From Oscillospiraceae bacterium (GTDB lineage Bacteria; Bacillota; Clostridia; Oscillospirales; Oscillospiraceae): 64,000 bases of DNA. The stretch lies in contig JAFXTM010000005.1 in assembly GCA_017535865.1 (NCBI GenBank), positions 23,272-87,271 of the forward strand, read 5' to 3'. Below are positions 41,373-49,653 of the stretch, in pieces. The translations under genes and the position numbers were made by a program. Every line of letters begins with the position of its first letter. Position 1 is the first letter of the stretch. The notes under the pieces are model-generated. The model saw only the letters and a program-made list of their open reading frames with translations, had not been told where the DNA came from and searched no databases.

Positions 41373-42257
41373 ATGACTCAGACCTATTTTCTTGGGGCCA
41401 ATTCCACAGAGGGATTCGCCTCGCTTTACCGTTTTTTTCCGGGCGCGGAAGATGCGTTTCTCCATATTGTCAAAGGCGGACCCGGCACGGGCAAATCCAG
41501 CTTCATGCGGCGGATCGGCGCCGCCGCCGAGGCCCGTGGTCTGGACGTACACTATGTGCTCTGCTCGGGCGACCCCGCCTCGCTCGACGGCGTTTTCATT
41601 CCCACCCTGCACCTCGCCTGGGTGGACGGCACGGCTCCGCACGTTTCCGAGCCCATCTGCTTTGGCGTAGATTCTGATTATGTTAACCTCGGCATGTTCT
41701 GCCGGACCCCTTTTGATTCGGAGACGAGTGAAAAGCTCAAGGAACTCCTGCGTCGCCATAAGCGACTCTACGCGGAAGCCTACCGCGAGCTCAAGCACGT
41801 ACAGCGTCTGGAGAACATCGCTCTTGATGCGCCCGAGCTGCTGCGGCTGCCTGTTGGCCGAGCTTGTCCCTGCCTGCCGGAGCAGCGCTTTCTTCACGCG
41901 TTCAGCTGCGAGGGAGAACTCTTCCTGTGGTCCGAGATCAAAAAATTATGTAAACATATTGGGTCAGTCTCGCCCGCCTCTCTGCAGGCTCTCTCACGGG
42001 AGTTGGAACAGCATGACCTTCCCGCTGTCCGCTGTCCATCCCCGCTCGATCCCGGAGAGCTCGAAGCGCTGCTGATCCCTTGGGCAGACCGGGCCCTCGT
42101 CGCAGGCCTGGCATTTCGCGGGCTCGAGCCGGCGCTCGATAAGCTGCGTGAGGCCAAGTCGCTGCACGACGAGATGGAGGATCTCGTGCGGCCGTACATG
42201 GATTTCGCCGCGCTGACAGATTACACGGAGGCGACCCTGCGGGAGCTGTTCGGGTAG
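41373..42257 (+). CDS. P-loop ATPase-like protein (PRK06851-like)
   Basis: 294 residues. A Walker A motif IVKGGPGTGKSSFMRRI lies near residue 33, preceded by the typical FLGANSTEGFASLY. This resembles the Clostridia/Bacillus family represented by PRK06851, whose members are often about 360 residues with two such halves; here only one P-loop is seen and a clear Walker B is not. The C-terminal half is helical (KLREAKSLHDEMEDLVRPYMDF). GGGAGGTGGC precedes the ATG. Its role is unknown; it converges with the NagB-like gene. Confidence 0.7.
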   Translation: MTQTYFLGANSTEGFASLYRFFPGAEDAFLHIVKGGPGTGKSSFMRRIGAAAEARGLDVHYVLCSGDPASLDGVFIPTLHLAWVDGTAPHVSEPICFGVDSDYVNLGMFCRTPFDSETSEKLKELLRRHKRLYAEAYRELKHVQRLENIALDAPELLRLPVGRACPCLPEQRFLHAFSCEGELFLWSEIKKLCKHIGSVSPASLQALSRELEQHDLPAVRCPSPLDPGELEALLIPWADRALVAGLAFRGLEPALDKLREAKSLHDEMEDLVRPYMDFAALTDYTEATLRELFG

Positions 42258-42265
42258 GGATCTTT

Positions 42266-42964
42266 TTACAGCTTCTGCGCTGCGGCAGGATCCACGAGGA
42301 CGGTGACCTCCGGCGGAAGCTGCAGGAAAGCAGCCGGGATCACACTGTCGTCTCGTGCATAGAGCATCTGGAACACGGCCCAGGCCTTTTCTTCGCCAAA
42401 CGCCAGCACAAGGATCTCCCGGGCTGATACGAGAGTCTTTATCCCCATCGTCCAGGCATAGGCGGGCGCAGCCTCCGTGCTTCCGAACTGCGCCGCGAGC
42501 GGGGCGCGCGTCTTGTCTGTGAGCTTCTGGCGGTGTGTGTATGAATCGTAGGGCACCGCCGGCTCGTTATACCCGATGTGGGCATTCACCCCAAGGCCGA
42601 GCACCGCCATATCGAGACCTCCGCAGGCCGCAATCTGCGCGTCATAGTCCGCAGCCGCCTCCGCGGAAAGGAAGCGGCAGTTCTCTTCACGGAGATCGGT
42701 CGTCCCGACGAGCTCCCGGAGGAGCTGAGCACGGGCGCTCATTTCCTCAGGCACGTCCTCGAACTCGGTCACAGCGAAGAGCCTCGCCCGTTTCAGACTC
42801 ACCTCGCCCTTTTCGCAGCGGGAGGCCAGTACGGCAAACAAATCCCGCGTCGTGCGGCCGGTCGAAAAGGCCAGCGCCGCCTCCGGCTTGCGGGCCAAAA
42901 GGCGTGCGATGCGGTCGGCAGCGAGCCGAAGGCTCTCTTCTTTTTCCAAAATGATCGTCTTCAT
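42266..42964 (-). CDS. NagB-like glucosamine-6-phosphate isomerase/deaminase family protein, altered active site
   Basis: A 232-residue protein of the NagB/6-phosphogluconolactonase fold. It has the phosphate loop FSTGRTTRDLF and GLGVNAHIGYNEPA. In E. coli NagB the corresponding loop contains Asp141 and His143, and Asp72 lies in a MDEY motif. Here His is kept, but the Asp141 position is Asn and the Asp72 region reads VTEFEDV. The ring-opening histidine and NEP glutamate are kept while the two key aspartates appear changed. It may be a deaminase with other chemistry, an isomerase of another amino sugar phosphate, or inactive. The start at 42964 has AAAAGGAAGAG upstream. Confidence 0.75.
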   Translation of the reverse strand: MKTIILEKEESLRLAADRIARLLARKPEAALAFSTGRTTRDLFAVLASRCEKGEVSLKRARLFAVTEFEDVPEEMSARAQLLRELVGTTDLREENCRFLSAEAAADYDAQIAACGGLDMAVLGLGVNAHIGYNEPAVPYDSYTHRQKLTDKTRAPLAAQFGSTEAAPAYAWTMGIKTLVSAREILVLAFGEEKAWAVFQMLYARDDSVIPAAFLQLPPEVTVLVDPAAAQKL

Positions 42965-43024
42965 ATTTCTCTTCCTTTTAAAAAAATATAGCCGGGGCAT
43001 ACTATCCAAAAAGGAGGTATGCCC

Positions 43025-43702
43025 ATGGCTATCGTGATCGCGCGGACTCTAACCGTCTATTTTGCCCTGCTGCTCACTATGCGTCTGATGGGCAAGCGGC
43101 AGCTTGGGGAGATGGAACTTTCCGAGTTCGTGGTGGCGGCGCTGATCGCCGACCTCGCCTCCCATCCGCTGCAGGATATGGGGATCCCGCTGCTCAACGG
43201 GCTTGTCCCGATCGCGGTGCTCTTCTGCTGCGAGGTCCTGATCGCGGGACTCAGCATGCGCTGCATCCGCCTGCGGACGCTCTTTTTCGGCAAGCCCAGC
43301 CTGCTTATCGTCAAGGGTGAGATCAACCAGACGGAGATGCGCCGCAACCGTTTTACCACCGATGAGCTGCTGCAGGAACTGCGCAGCCAGGGAGTCATCG
43401 ATATCGCCAGCATCGAGTACGCGATCCTGGAGACCGACGGAAAGCTCAACCTCATTCCATTTCCGGCAGAACGTCCCGTCACTGCAGCGCAGCTGGAGCT
43501 TCCGACGCAGGACGGCGGCTACCCGCACATCGTTGTAAGTGAAGGGCGAGTATTGGAGGCCAACCTCAAGCATCTCGGTCTCGACCTCGCCTGGCTTCGG
43601 GAAGAACTCAAGCAGAACGGGCTGGAGCAGAACGACGTATATCTGATGACGGCGGACGAGAAACAAAACGTCTATCTTGCGCGGAAGGAGGAGACGGCAT
43701 GA
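43025..43702 (+). CDS. DUF421 membrane protein (YetF-like)
   Basis: A 225-residue YetF/DUF421 protein. Three N-terminal membrane spans include LLLTMRLMGKRQLGEMELSEFVV, the family signature, and a soluble C-terminal domain includes LLQELRSQGVIDIASIEYAILETDGKL. The start is the ATG at 43025, seven bases from AAGGAGG; the ATG at 43019 is too close to it. Some DUF421 proteins affect spore germination or flippase activity; no function can be assigned here. Its stop overlaps the DUF4363 gene by ATGA. Confidence 0.88.
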   Translation: MAIVIARTLTVYFALLLTMRLMGKRQLGEMELSEFVVAALIADLASHPLQDMGIPLLNGLVPIAVLFCCEVLIAGLSMRCIRLRTLFFGKPSLLIVKGEINQTEMRRNRFTTDELLQELRSQGVIDIASIEYAILETDGKLNLIPFPAERPVTAAQLELPTQDGGYPHIVVSEGRVLEANLKHLGLDLAWLREELKQNGLEQNDVYLMTADEKQNVYLARKEETA

Positions 43703-44079
43703 AGCGGGAACTCGCGGCAGCGGGGCTGCTTCTGCTGCTGATCCTCACGGCGATCTGGAACATCCGCCGCGCGGATGCTCTCACCGTCCAGATCGAGCGA
43801 AATCTGACGCGCTCCGAGCGGGCGGCGCAGTACGAGGAATTTGACCTCGCACGCTCGGCCGCGGACAACGCGCTTGCCCTTTGGCAGAGCGCGCACAACT
43901 ACACCAGCGTTTTCCTTCGCCAGCCGGATCTTGACAGCGTCTCCGACTCCTTTTTCGATCTGCGGGAACTCCTGCTGCAGGAAGACCGCACGGCGCTTGC
44001 CGCTGGCTATGAGCGGCTGCGATACCATCTGGAAGCGCTCGACTGGATGGAACACCTCTCTCCGGGGACGCTGTTCTGA
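43699..44079 (+). CDS. DUF4363 family protein
   Basis: A 126-residue protein with one N-terminal membrane span (LAAAGLLLLLILTAIWNI) and an extracellular helical domain (RAAQYEEFDLARSAADNALALWQS, FFDLRELLLQEDRTALAAGYERL). It matches the DUF4363 family, which in Clostridia regularly follows DUF421 genes as here. The four-base overlap indicates coupled translation, so the two likely work together at the membrane. Function unknown. Confidence 0.8.
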   Translation: MKRELAAAGLLLLLILTAIWNIRRADALTVQIERNLTRSERAAQYEEFDLARSAADNALALWQSAHNYTSVFLRQPDLDSVSDSFFDLRELLLQEDRTALAAGYERLRYHLEALDWMEHLSPGTLF

Positions 44080-44081
44080 AC

Positions 44082-44540
44082 TCAGTCCTTCTCCGTCAGA
44101 AGCTTGGAGAGCTCCTCCATGAAGGTGTTGATATCCTTGAAGCTGCGGTAGACGGAGGCGAAACGCACATAGGCCACCTCATCCACATCCTTGAGGCGGT
44201 TCATGACCATCTCGCCGATCTCGACCGTGCTGATCTCACGCTCCAGATTGCTCTGCAGCTCCTGCTCGATATCGTCCGCGATCTTCTCGAGCGTCTGCAG
44301 GGCAACGGGGCGTTTTTCACAGGCGCGGACCATGCCGTTGATAAGCTTGACCTTGTCGAAGCTCTGGCGGCTCCCGTCTCGTTTGACGACCACAAGCGGG
44401 AGACGCTCGATGACCTCATAGGTCGTAAAGCGCTTCTGACAGGCCAGACACTCGCGGCGGCGGCGGATCGTGGCGCCTTCTTCGGCGGGACGGGAATCGA
44501 TGACCTTGCTGTCGGTAAAACCGCAAAACGGGCATTTCAT
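44082..44540 (-). CDS. nrdR: Transcriptional repressor NrdR
   Basis: A 152-residue NrdR, the zinc-finger and ATP-cone repressor of ribonucleotide reductase genes. The zinc ribbon is [16 protein letters not shown] with [12 protein letters not shown], and the ATP-cone is [20 protein letters not shown]. Length is exact for the family. GGGGGTAAAGAG precedes the ATG. It is a single gene; no nrd genes are in the window. A palindrome in its promoter could allow self-control. Confidence 0.96.
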   Translation of the reverse strand: MKCPFCGFTDSKVIDSRPAEEGATIRRRRECLACQKRFTTYEVIERLPLVVVKRDGSRQSFDKVKLINGMVRACEKRPVALQTLEKIADDIEQELQSNLEREISTVEIGEMVMNRLKDVDEVAYVRFASVYRSFKDINTFMEELSKLLTEKD

Positions 44541-44578
44541 ATCTCTTTACCCCCAACACGTGGTATTTGACTCTTGCA

Positions 44579-44598
44579 GTATAGCACAAGCTCTTGTG
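44579..44598 (-). promoter_or_regulatory. nrdR promoter with palindromic operator candidate
   Basis: Reading leftward: -10 TATACT at 44584-44579, and just upstream CACAAG-AG-CTTGTG (44598-44585), a 6-bp inverted repeat inside the promoter spacer. The -35 (TGGAAA) is poor. An NrdR or other repressor site is possible. Confidence 0.4.
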
Positions 44599-44807
44599 AA
44601 TTTCCAGATTTTTTTACAAGAGAGAAAAGAGTCTCGCGACGCCTTTTTTCACGCATCTTATCGTGCCGGACGAGCAGCCCTTTCGGGCATGTGGACGTCC
44701 GGTTTTTGCTTCCCTTTTTTCTCCGCTCGCGAGAGCACGTCCCGTCGTCTCCTCCCTCCCGACGCCGCGACTATTTGCTGAATACGTCAAAAACTTGCAG
44801 TTGCGGA
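44599..44807. other. Gap between nrdR and the first ABC cassette
   Basis: No gene is seen. It holds a hairpin, CCGGACG at 44666-44672 with CGTCCGG at 44696-44702, with GCCC-TTTC-GGGC inside, followed by TTTTTGC. It has the form of a rightward terminator but no gene precedes it. Confidence 0.45.
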
Positions 44808-44836
44808 TTGACAATATTGGGCTAAATGGTTAAAAT
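44808..44836 (+). promoter_or_regulatory. Promoter for ABC cassette 1
   Basis: TTGACA, 17 bases, TAAAAT, 42 bases before the substrate-binding protein ATG, which follows AAGGAGG. Confidence 0.7.
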
Positions 44837-44878
44837 GCAAGGTAGCAAATCCCACACAATTCATAAGGAGGAATAAAA

Positions 44879-45901
44879 ATGAAGAAAATCCTGGCTCTGT
44901 TACTTGCGCTCTCGATGGTCTTCGCCCTCGGCATCACCGCTGCTGCCGATGACGCAAAGGCTCCCGAAGATTACTCCGGTACCCTGACCATCTACTCTCC
45001 CCATGACTCCGATCCTCTGAGCGACGGCGTTGCCGCTTTTGAGGCCGCTTACCCCAACGTGAAGGTCGAAGTCGTCGCTGACGGCACCTCCAACCTGGTC
45101 GCCAAGATCGCTGCCGAGTCCGCGGCTCCCGTGGCCGACGTGCTGTGGGGCGGCGGCGCCGACACCCTGGCCGCCTACAAGGAGTACTTCCAGCCCTACC
45201 AGCCCAGCTCCATCGACCTGATCGATCCGTCCCTGTATGACAGTGAGTTCTACTGGATCGGCGAGTCCCCGCTGCCCATGGTCTTCATCGCGAACACCAA
45301 CCTGATCGCGGAAGATGCCATCCCCACGACCTGGAAAGAACTGGCCGATTGGGACGTCGACACCTATGGCAAGATCGCCATCGCCGACCCCACCTCCTCC
45401 GGTTCCGCTTTCACGCAGCTGTGCACGATGCTCTTCCTGTATGGCGAGGAGTCTGACGACTACGCCGCCGGCTGGGAGTTTGTCGCCCAGGTCATGCCCA
45501 AGCTGGAGGTCAAGAACTCCTCCTCCCTCGCCCACAAGGACATCTTCGCCGGTGAGAACGCCCTCGGCATCACCCTTGAGAAGGCCGCCATCAAGTACAC
45601 CGAAGACTTCATGAAGGTCATCTTCCCGACCGACGGTACTTCTGCTGTTCCCGATGGCGTCGCGATCGTGAAGAACTGCCCGAATCCCGAGCTGGCCGAG
45701 CTGTTCGTTGAGTTCGTTCTCGGCTATGACTGCCAGGTCCGTCAGAACGCCGAGTGGGGCCGCCGTCCCATCCGCAGCGATGTGGAGCCCGTCGGTCTGC
45801 TTCCTCTGAGCGAGATCACGCTCATGAACTACAACTTCGACTATGCCGCCAACAACGCCTCCGACATCAAGGAGATGTGGCAGGATCTTCTGGTCGGCTG
45901 A
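44879..45901 (+). CDS. ABC transporter substrate-binding protein, Fbp/AfuA type (cassette 1)
   Basis: A 340-residue periplasmic-binding-type protein with signal peptide ILALLLALSMVFALGITAAA and no lipobox cysteine, so its attachment in a Gram-positive cell is unclear; the uncleaved signal could anchor it. The fold is the type II binding protein seen in ferric FbpA/AfuA and in 2-aminoethylphosphonate binders: LTIYSPHDSDPLSDGVAAFEAAYPNVKVEV, VADVLWGGGADTLAAYKEYF, FIANTNLI. Substrate is probably Fe(III) or a phosphonate; residues do not settle it. A terminator-like hairpin follows before the ATPase gene. Confidence 0.85.
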   Translation: MKKILALLLALSMVFALGITAAADDAKAPEDYSGTLTIYSPHDSDPLSDGVAAFEAAYPNVKVEVVADGTSNLVAKIAAESAAPVADVLWGGGADTLAAYKEYFQPYQPSSIDLIDPSLYDSEFYWIGESPLPMVFIANTNLIAEDAIPTTWKELADWDVDTYGKIAIADPTSSGSAFTQLCTMLFLYGEESDDYAAGWEFVAQVMPKLEVKNSSSLAHKDIFAGENALGITLEKAAIKYTEDFMKVIFPTDGTSAVPDGVAIVKNCPNPELAELFVEFVLGYDCQVRQNAEWGRRPIRSDVEPVGLLPLSEITLMNYNFDYAANNASDIKEMWQDLLVG

Positions 45902-45933
45902 TCCGATCGAAAAGCATACCCTTGCATATCCGA

Positions 45934-45971
45934 CAGGGGGAGAATCTTCGGATTCTCCCCCTGCTTCTTTT
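45934..45971 (+). terminator. Attenuating hairpin after substrate-binding protein 1
   Basis: CAGGGGGAGAATC and GATTCTCCCCCTG pair perfectly with loop TTCG, followed by CTTCTTTT. It should reduce ATPase/permease mRNA relative to the binding protein. Confidence 0.8.
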
Positions 45972-46048
45972 CAGCGCTGAAACAAGCCGGACGCGGGAGC
46001 GGCGGTTTCTTTGAGCTTTGAAAAAGAAAGGCAATGGGAGGAATTATT

Positions 46049-47113
46049 ATGAGCAATGCAGTCATCATCAAGGATGCAGTCAAAAAGTACGGGGACTTTA
46101 TCGCCCTCAAGGGCGTGTCTCTGGACATTAAGGAGGGCGAGTTCTTTACGCTGCTCGGCCCCTCCGGTTGCGGCAAGACCACGCTCCTGCGCATGATCGC
46201 GGGCTTCAACTCCATTGAGGGCGGCGAGTTTTATTTTGGGGACCGTCTTATCAATGCCGTTCCCGCCCACAAGCGCGACATTGGTATGGTCTTTCAGAAC
46301 TACGCCATTTTCCCTCATCTGACCGTGGAAGAAAACGTTGCCTACGGTTTGAAAGCCCGCAAGGTCCCCAAAGCGCAAATCGAGCCGCGCGTCAAGGAAG
46401 CGCTCGAGCTGGTGCAGATCGCGCACCTGGCCAAGCGCAAGCCTAACGAGCTCTCCGGCGGCCAGCAGCAGCGTGTCGCCCTGGCGCGTGCCTTCGTCAT
46501 CGAGCCGAGCGTTCTGCTGATGGACGAGCCGCTTTCCAACCTCGACGCGAAGCTCCGCGTCCAGATGCGCACCGTCATCAAAAAGCTGCAGCGGAAGCTC
46601 GGCATCACCACCATCTATGTCACGCACGATCAGGAGGAAGCGCTGGCAATCTCCGACCGGATCGCCGTTATGAAGGACGGCGTCATCATGCAGTGCGGCA
46701 CACCGACAGAGATCTATGCCAAGCCGCAGAACCCCTTTGTCGCCGGCTTCATCGGCGTGAGCAACTTCCTCGACTGCACGATGGAGCAGGACGGCCTTGT
46801 GGATATCAAGGGCGAGCTGAAGGTCAAGGTCCCGGTAAAGAGCACTTACACCGGTCCCGCCAGACTCTCGGCGCGTCCCGAACAACTCTTTTTCGCCGAG
46901 GCCGGTATGCCCGGCGAGGTGCAGTTCTCCACCTTCCTGGGCGACTTTATCGAGTACGAGGTCAAGCTGGACGACGGGCAGAACCTGATCGTAAACGAGT
47001 ACACCAAGGACACCACCGAGGTGCACGAGGCGGGCGAAAAGGTCTTCCTGAACTTCGATCCCCAGCGGATCAGCGTCTATGAGGCGGAGTCCGAGGAGGT
47101 AATCACATGCTGA
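46049..47113 (+). CDS. ABC transporter ATP-binding protein, FbpC/PotA type (cassette 1)
   Basis: A 354-residue import ATPase: Walker A GPSGCGKTT, Q-loop FQNYAIFPH, signature LSGGQQQRVALARA, Walker B LLMDEPLSNLD and H-loop THDQEEAL, then a C-terminal TOBE-type domain. The start at 46049 has GGGAGG seven bases upstream. Its end overlaps the permease start by seven bases. It energises the adjacent fused permease. Confidence 0.92.
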   Translation: MSNAVIIKDAVKKYGDFIALKGVSLDIKEGEFFTLLGPSGCGKTTLLRMIAGFNSIEGGEFYFGDRLINAVPAHKRDIGMVFQNYAIFPHLTVEENVAYGLKARKVPKAQIEPRVKEALELVQIAHLAKRKPNELSGGQQQRVALARAFVIEPSVLLMDEPLSNLDAKLRVQMRTVIKKLQRKLGITTIYVTHDQEEALAISDRIAVMKDGVIMQCGTPTEIYAKPQNPFVAGFIGVSNFLDCTMEQDGLVDIKGELKVKVPVKSTYTGPARLSARPEQLFFAEAGMPGEVQFSTFLGDFIEYEVKLDDGQNLIVNEYTKDTTEVHEAGEKVFLNFDPQRISVYEAESEEVITC

Positions 47114-48774
47114 AACGCAGGAATATCACCATCCCCTTCTACATGGACCCCTGGTTCTGGGTAAAGCTGATGGTGTTCGTGATCTTTGCGCTCTTCCTGG
47201 TGTGGCCTTTCTCCTCCATCATCATCAACGCCTTCAAGAGCAGCAAGGTCGACGGCTTCACCATGGCCAACTTTGAGAAGTTCTTCCGCAAGAAGTATTA
47301 TTACGGCGCACTGAAGAACAGTGTGGGGATCTCCGTCGTCCCCTCTCTCTTCGCCATTGTGCTGGGCGTCCCGATGGCCTATCTGATGACCCGCTACAAC
47401 GTCTGGGGCAAAAAAATCTGGCACGTGCTGGCCATTCTCTCCCTGATGAGCCCGCCCTTCCTCGGCGCCTATGCGTGGATCATGCTTTTCGGCCGCGCCG
47501 GCTCCGTCACCACCTATCTCAAAGGCCTCGGCATCACGATCCCCACGATCTACGGTTTTGGCGGCATCAGTACGGTACTGACGCTGAAGCTGTATCCTTA
47601 CATTTATATGTACACCTCCGGCGCGATGGAGAGCATCGACTCCTCGCTGGAGGAATGCGCGGAGAACCTGGGCAGCGGCAAGCTCCGCCGCTTCCTGACC
47701 GTCACGATGCCGGTCGTCACACCCTCCATCACCGCGGGCGCTCTGGTCGTTTTCATGAGTGCGCTGGCCGACTTCGGCACGCCGATGCTCCTGGGCGGGC
47801 AGGACTTCCGCACACTGCCTGTACTCATCTATAACGAGTACCTGAGCGAGATCGGCGGCAACGGGAACCTCGCCTCCGCCATCTCCATCATCATCGTCAT
47901 CATCACGCTGGTCATGCTCCTGGTGCAGAAGACATACGTCAACCGCCGCAATTACATCATGAGCGCGCTGCGTCCGCCCAAGGAGATCGAAGTGCACGGC
48001 TTCAAGCGTTTTCTGGTCACGCTGCCCGTCTTTCTCATCAGCTTCATCTCCTTCCTCCCCCAGATCGTCGTATGCGCGAGTTCTTTCCAGCACACCAACT
48101 ATTCCAGCTTCACCGGCGGCTTTACCTTTGAGAACTATCAGAATCTCGGTTCCCGTCTGTGGTCGTCCATGAGCAACACCTTTACCTACTCGCTGACCGC
48201 CATGGTCTTTATCGTCGTTATCGGTATCCTTATGTCTTACGTGATCGTCCGTAAGAAGGGCAAGACCGGCGGGCTGCTGGATATGCTGCTCATGGCTCCG
48301 TACGTCATTCCCGGCTCGGTGCTCGGCCTCTGCTACATTGTCACCTTCAACGTCAAGCCTCTGGTCCTGACCGGCACGGCAGCCATCATCATCATTTCCT
48401 ACGTCATCCGCAAGCTGCCCTATACCGTCCGAAGCGCCAGCGCCTTCCTGATGCAGATGGACCCGAGTGTCGAAGAGGCTTCGATCAACTTGGGCGTTAC
48501 GCCGATGAAGACCTTCTGGAAAGTCACGGCGCGGCTGATGCTGCCCGGCGTCTTCTCCGGTGCGATCCTCTCCTGGGTCACCTGTATCAATGAGCTGAGC
48601 TGCTCGATCATGCTCTCCTCCGGCAAGAACAACACCCTGACGATCGAAGCCTACACCAACATCGTGCGCAACAGCGTGGGTTCCGGCGCCGCGCTCTCCG
48701 CCATTTTGACGGTCACGAGCGCGCTGATCCTGATCATCTGCCTCAAGATCTCCAAGGGAAAGATCCGGGTATAG
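47107..48774 (+). CDS. ABC transporter permease, two-domain FbpB type (cassette 1)
   Basis: A 555-residue permease with two fused binding-protein-dependent transport domains and about 12 membrane spans. Each half has an EAA loop that docks on the ATPase: SLEECAENLGSGKLRRF in the first and SVEEASINLGVTPMKTF in the second. This fused form is typical of ferric iron (FbpB/SfuB) and some phosphonate importers. It overlaps the ATPase gene and a HAD gene follows after three bases. Confidence 0.9.
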   Translation: MLKRRNITIPFYMDPWFWVKLMVFVIFALFLVWPFSSIIINAFKSSKVDGFTMANFEKFFRKKYYYGALKNSVGISVVPSLFAIVLGVPMAYLMTRYNVWGKKIWHVLAILSLMSPPFLGAYAWIMLFGRAGSVTTYLKGLGITIPTIYGFGGISTVLTLKLYPYIYMYTSGAMESIDSSLEECAENLGSGKLRRFLTVTMPVVTPSITAGALVVFMSALADFGTPMLLGGQDFRTLPVLIYNEYLSEIGGNGNLASAISIIIVIITLVMLLVQKTYVNRRNYIMSALRPPKEIEVHGFKRFLVTLPVFLISFISFLPQIVVCASSFQHTNYSSFTGGFTFENYQNLGSRLWSSMSNTFTYSLTAMVFIVVIGILMSYVIVRKKGKTGGLLDMLLMAPYVIPGSVLGLCYIVTFNVKPLVLTGTAAIIIISYVIRKLPYTVRSASAFLMQMDPSVEEASINLGVTPMKTFWKVTARLMLPGVFSGAILSWVTCINELSCSIMLSSGKNNTLTIEAYTNIVRNSVGSGAALSAILTVTSALILIICLKISKGKIRV

Positions 48775-48777
48775 ACC

Positions 48778-49392
48778 ATGATCCGAAACATCGTGTTCGA
48801 TATGGGGGGCGTGCTCATCCGCTTTGATCGAGACTTCTTCATGGAACGTCTCGGCGTCTCGGAGGAGGACAAGCGCCTGCTGATGCGGGAGGTCTTTCTC
48901 GCACCCGAATGGGTCATGATGGACCGCGGCATCCTTACCGACAGGCAGGCCGGTGAGATCATGTGCGCACGGATCCCCGAGCGTCTGCACGAGGCCGTCT
49001 GGAAGCTGGTCACCTTCTGGGATCGGCCTATTCTGGAGATCGAGGGGATGTACGAGCTGGTCGAGGAAGTCAAGGGCCTCGGTTATGGGGTCTACCTGCT
49101 CTCCAATGCCAGCATCCGACAGCATGACTACTGGCCGCGCGTGCCTGCCAGCCGCTTTTTCGACGGCACGCTCGTCTCCGCGGACGTCAAGCTCGTCAAG
49201 CCCATGCCGGAGATTTATGAGAAACTCCTCTCCACCTTTGACCTGGATCGGGACGAATGCTTTTTTATCGACGACAGCACCGCAAACGTGGAAGCGGCTC
49301 TCTATGTTGGGATGCATGGCACCGTCTTCTTTGAAGACATGACCCGCCTGCGCGGCGAGCTTCGCCGCGCAGGCGTCCCGGTCAAAGAATAA
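48778..49392 (+). CDS. HAD-family hydrolase in the ABC operon
   Basis: A 204-residue HAD subfamily IA protein. Motif I is IVFDMGGVLIRFD, in which the usual second aspartate is replaced by glycine, as in the YihX/haloacid group; LLSNAS is motif II, KLVKPMPEIYEKLL motif III and CFFIDDSTANVEAA motif IV. It starts three bases after the permease and so is part of the ABC operon. Phosphatase activity on a sugar or imported phosphorylated compound is possible, which would favour a phosphorylated ligand for this transporter. That is inference. Confidence 0.85.
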   Translation: MIRNIVFDMGGVLIRFDRDFFMERLGVSEEDKRLLMREVFLAPEWVMMDRGILTDRQAGEIMCARIPERLHEAVWKLVTFWDRPILEIEGMYELVEEVKGLGYGVYLLSNASIRQHDYWPRVPASRFFDGTLVSADVKLVKPMPEIYEKLLSTFDLDRDECFFIDDSTANVEAALYVGMHGTVFFEDMTRLRGELRRAGVPVKE

Positions 49393-49396
49393 GTCC

Positions 49397-49430
49397 TGCG
49401 GCGCCTGCTTTTGCGGGCGCCGCATTTTTT
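49397..49430 (+). terminator. Terminator after ABC cassette 1
   Basis: TGCGGCGCC and GGCGCCGCA form a stem followed by TTTTTT. Confidence 0.8.
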
Positions 49431-49467
49431 GAACGAAAATATATTTTCAATTGTTTTCTATACATTG

Positions 49468-49496
49468 TTGACAAGCAAAGCCGGAAAGTCTATAAT
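49468..49496 (+). promoter_or_regulatory. Perfect consensus promoter for ABC cassette 2
   Basis: TTGACA, 17 bases, TATAAT. The leader to the ATG at 49654 is about 150 bases, long enough for a regulatory structure, though I recognise none. AGAGGAGG precedes the start. Confidence 0.8.
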
Positions 49497-49653
49497 CCCT
49501 TTTGTACAGAAAGCACGGTTTTTTCTCCTGTGCGGCGCGGCCCGTACCGCCGGAGGCGGATCGTCTTTTTGTCTTTTCGGCACTGCCGTATTCTGATCCC
49601 GGTGATTTGCAGATTATCTGCACACACATAAAAAACAAGAGGAGGAAACAAAC

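Noticed and set aside
49497-49653. Metabolite riboswitch in the long leader of ABC cassette 2
   Set aside because: The leader is long enough, but I find none of the conserved blocks of riboswitch classes I know and no clear terminator before the start codon.
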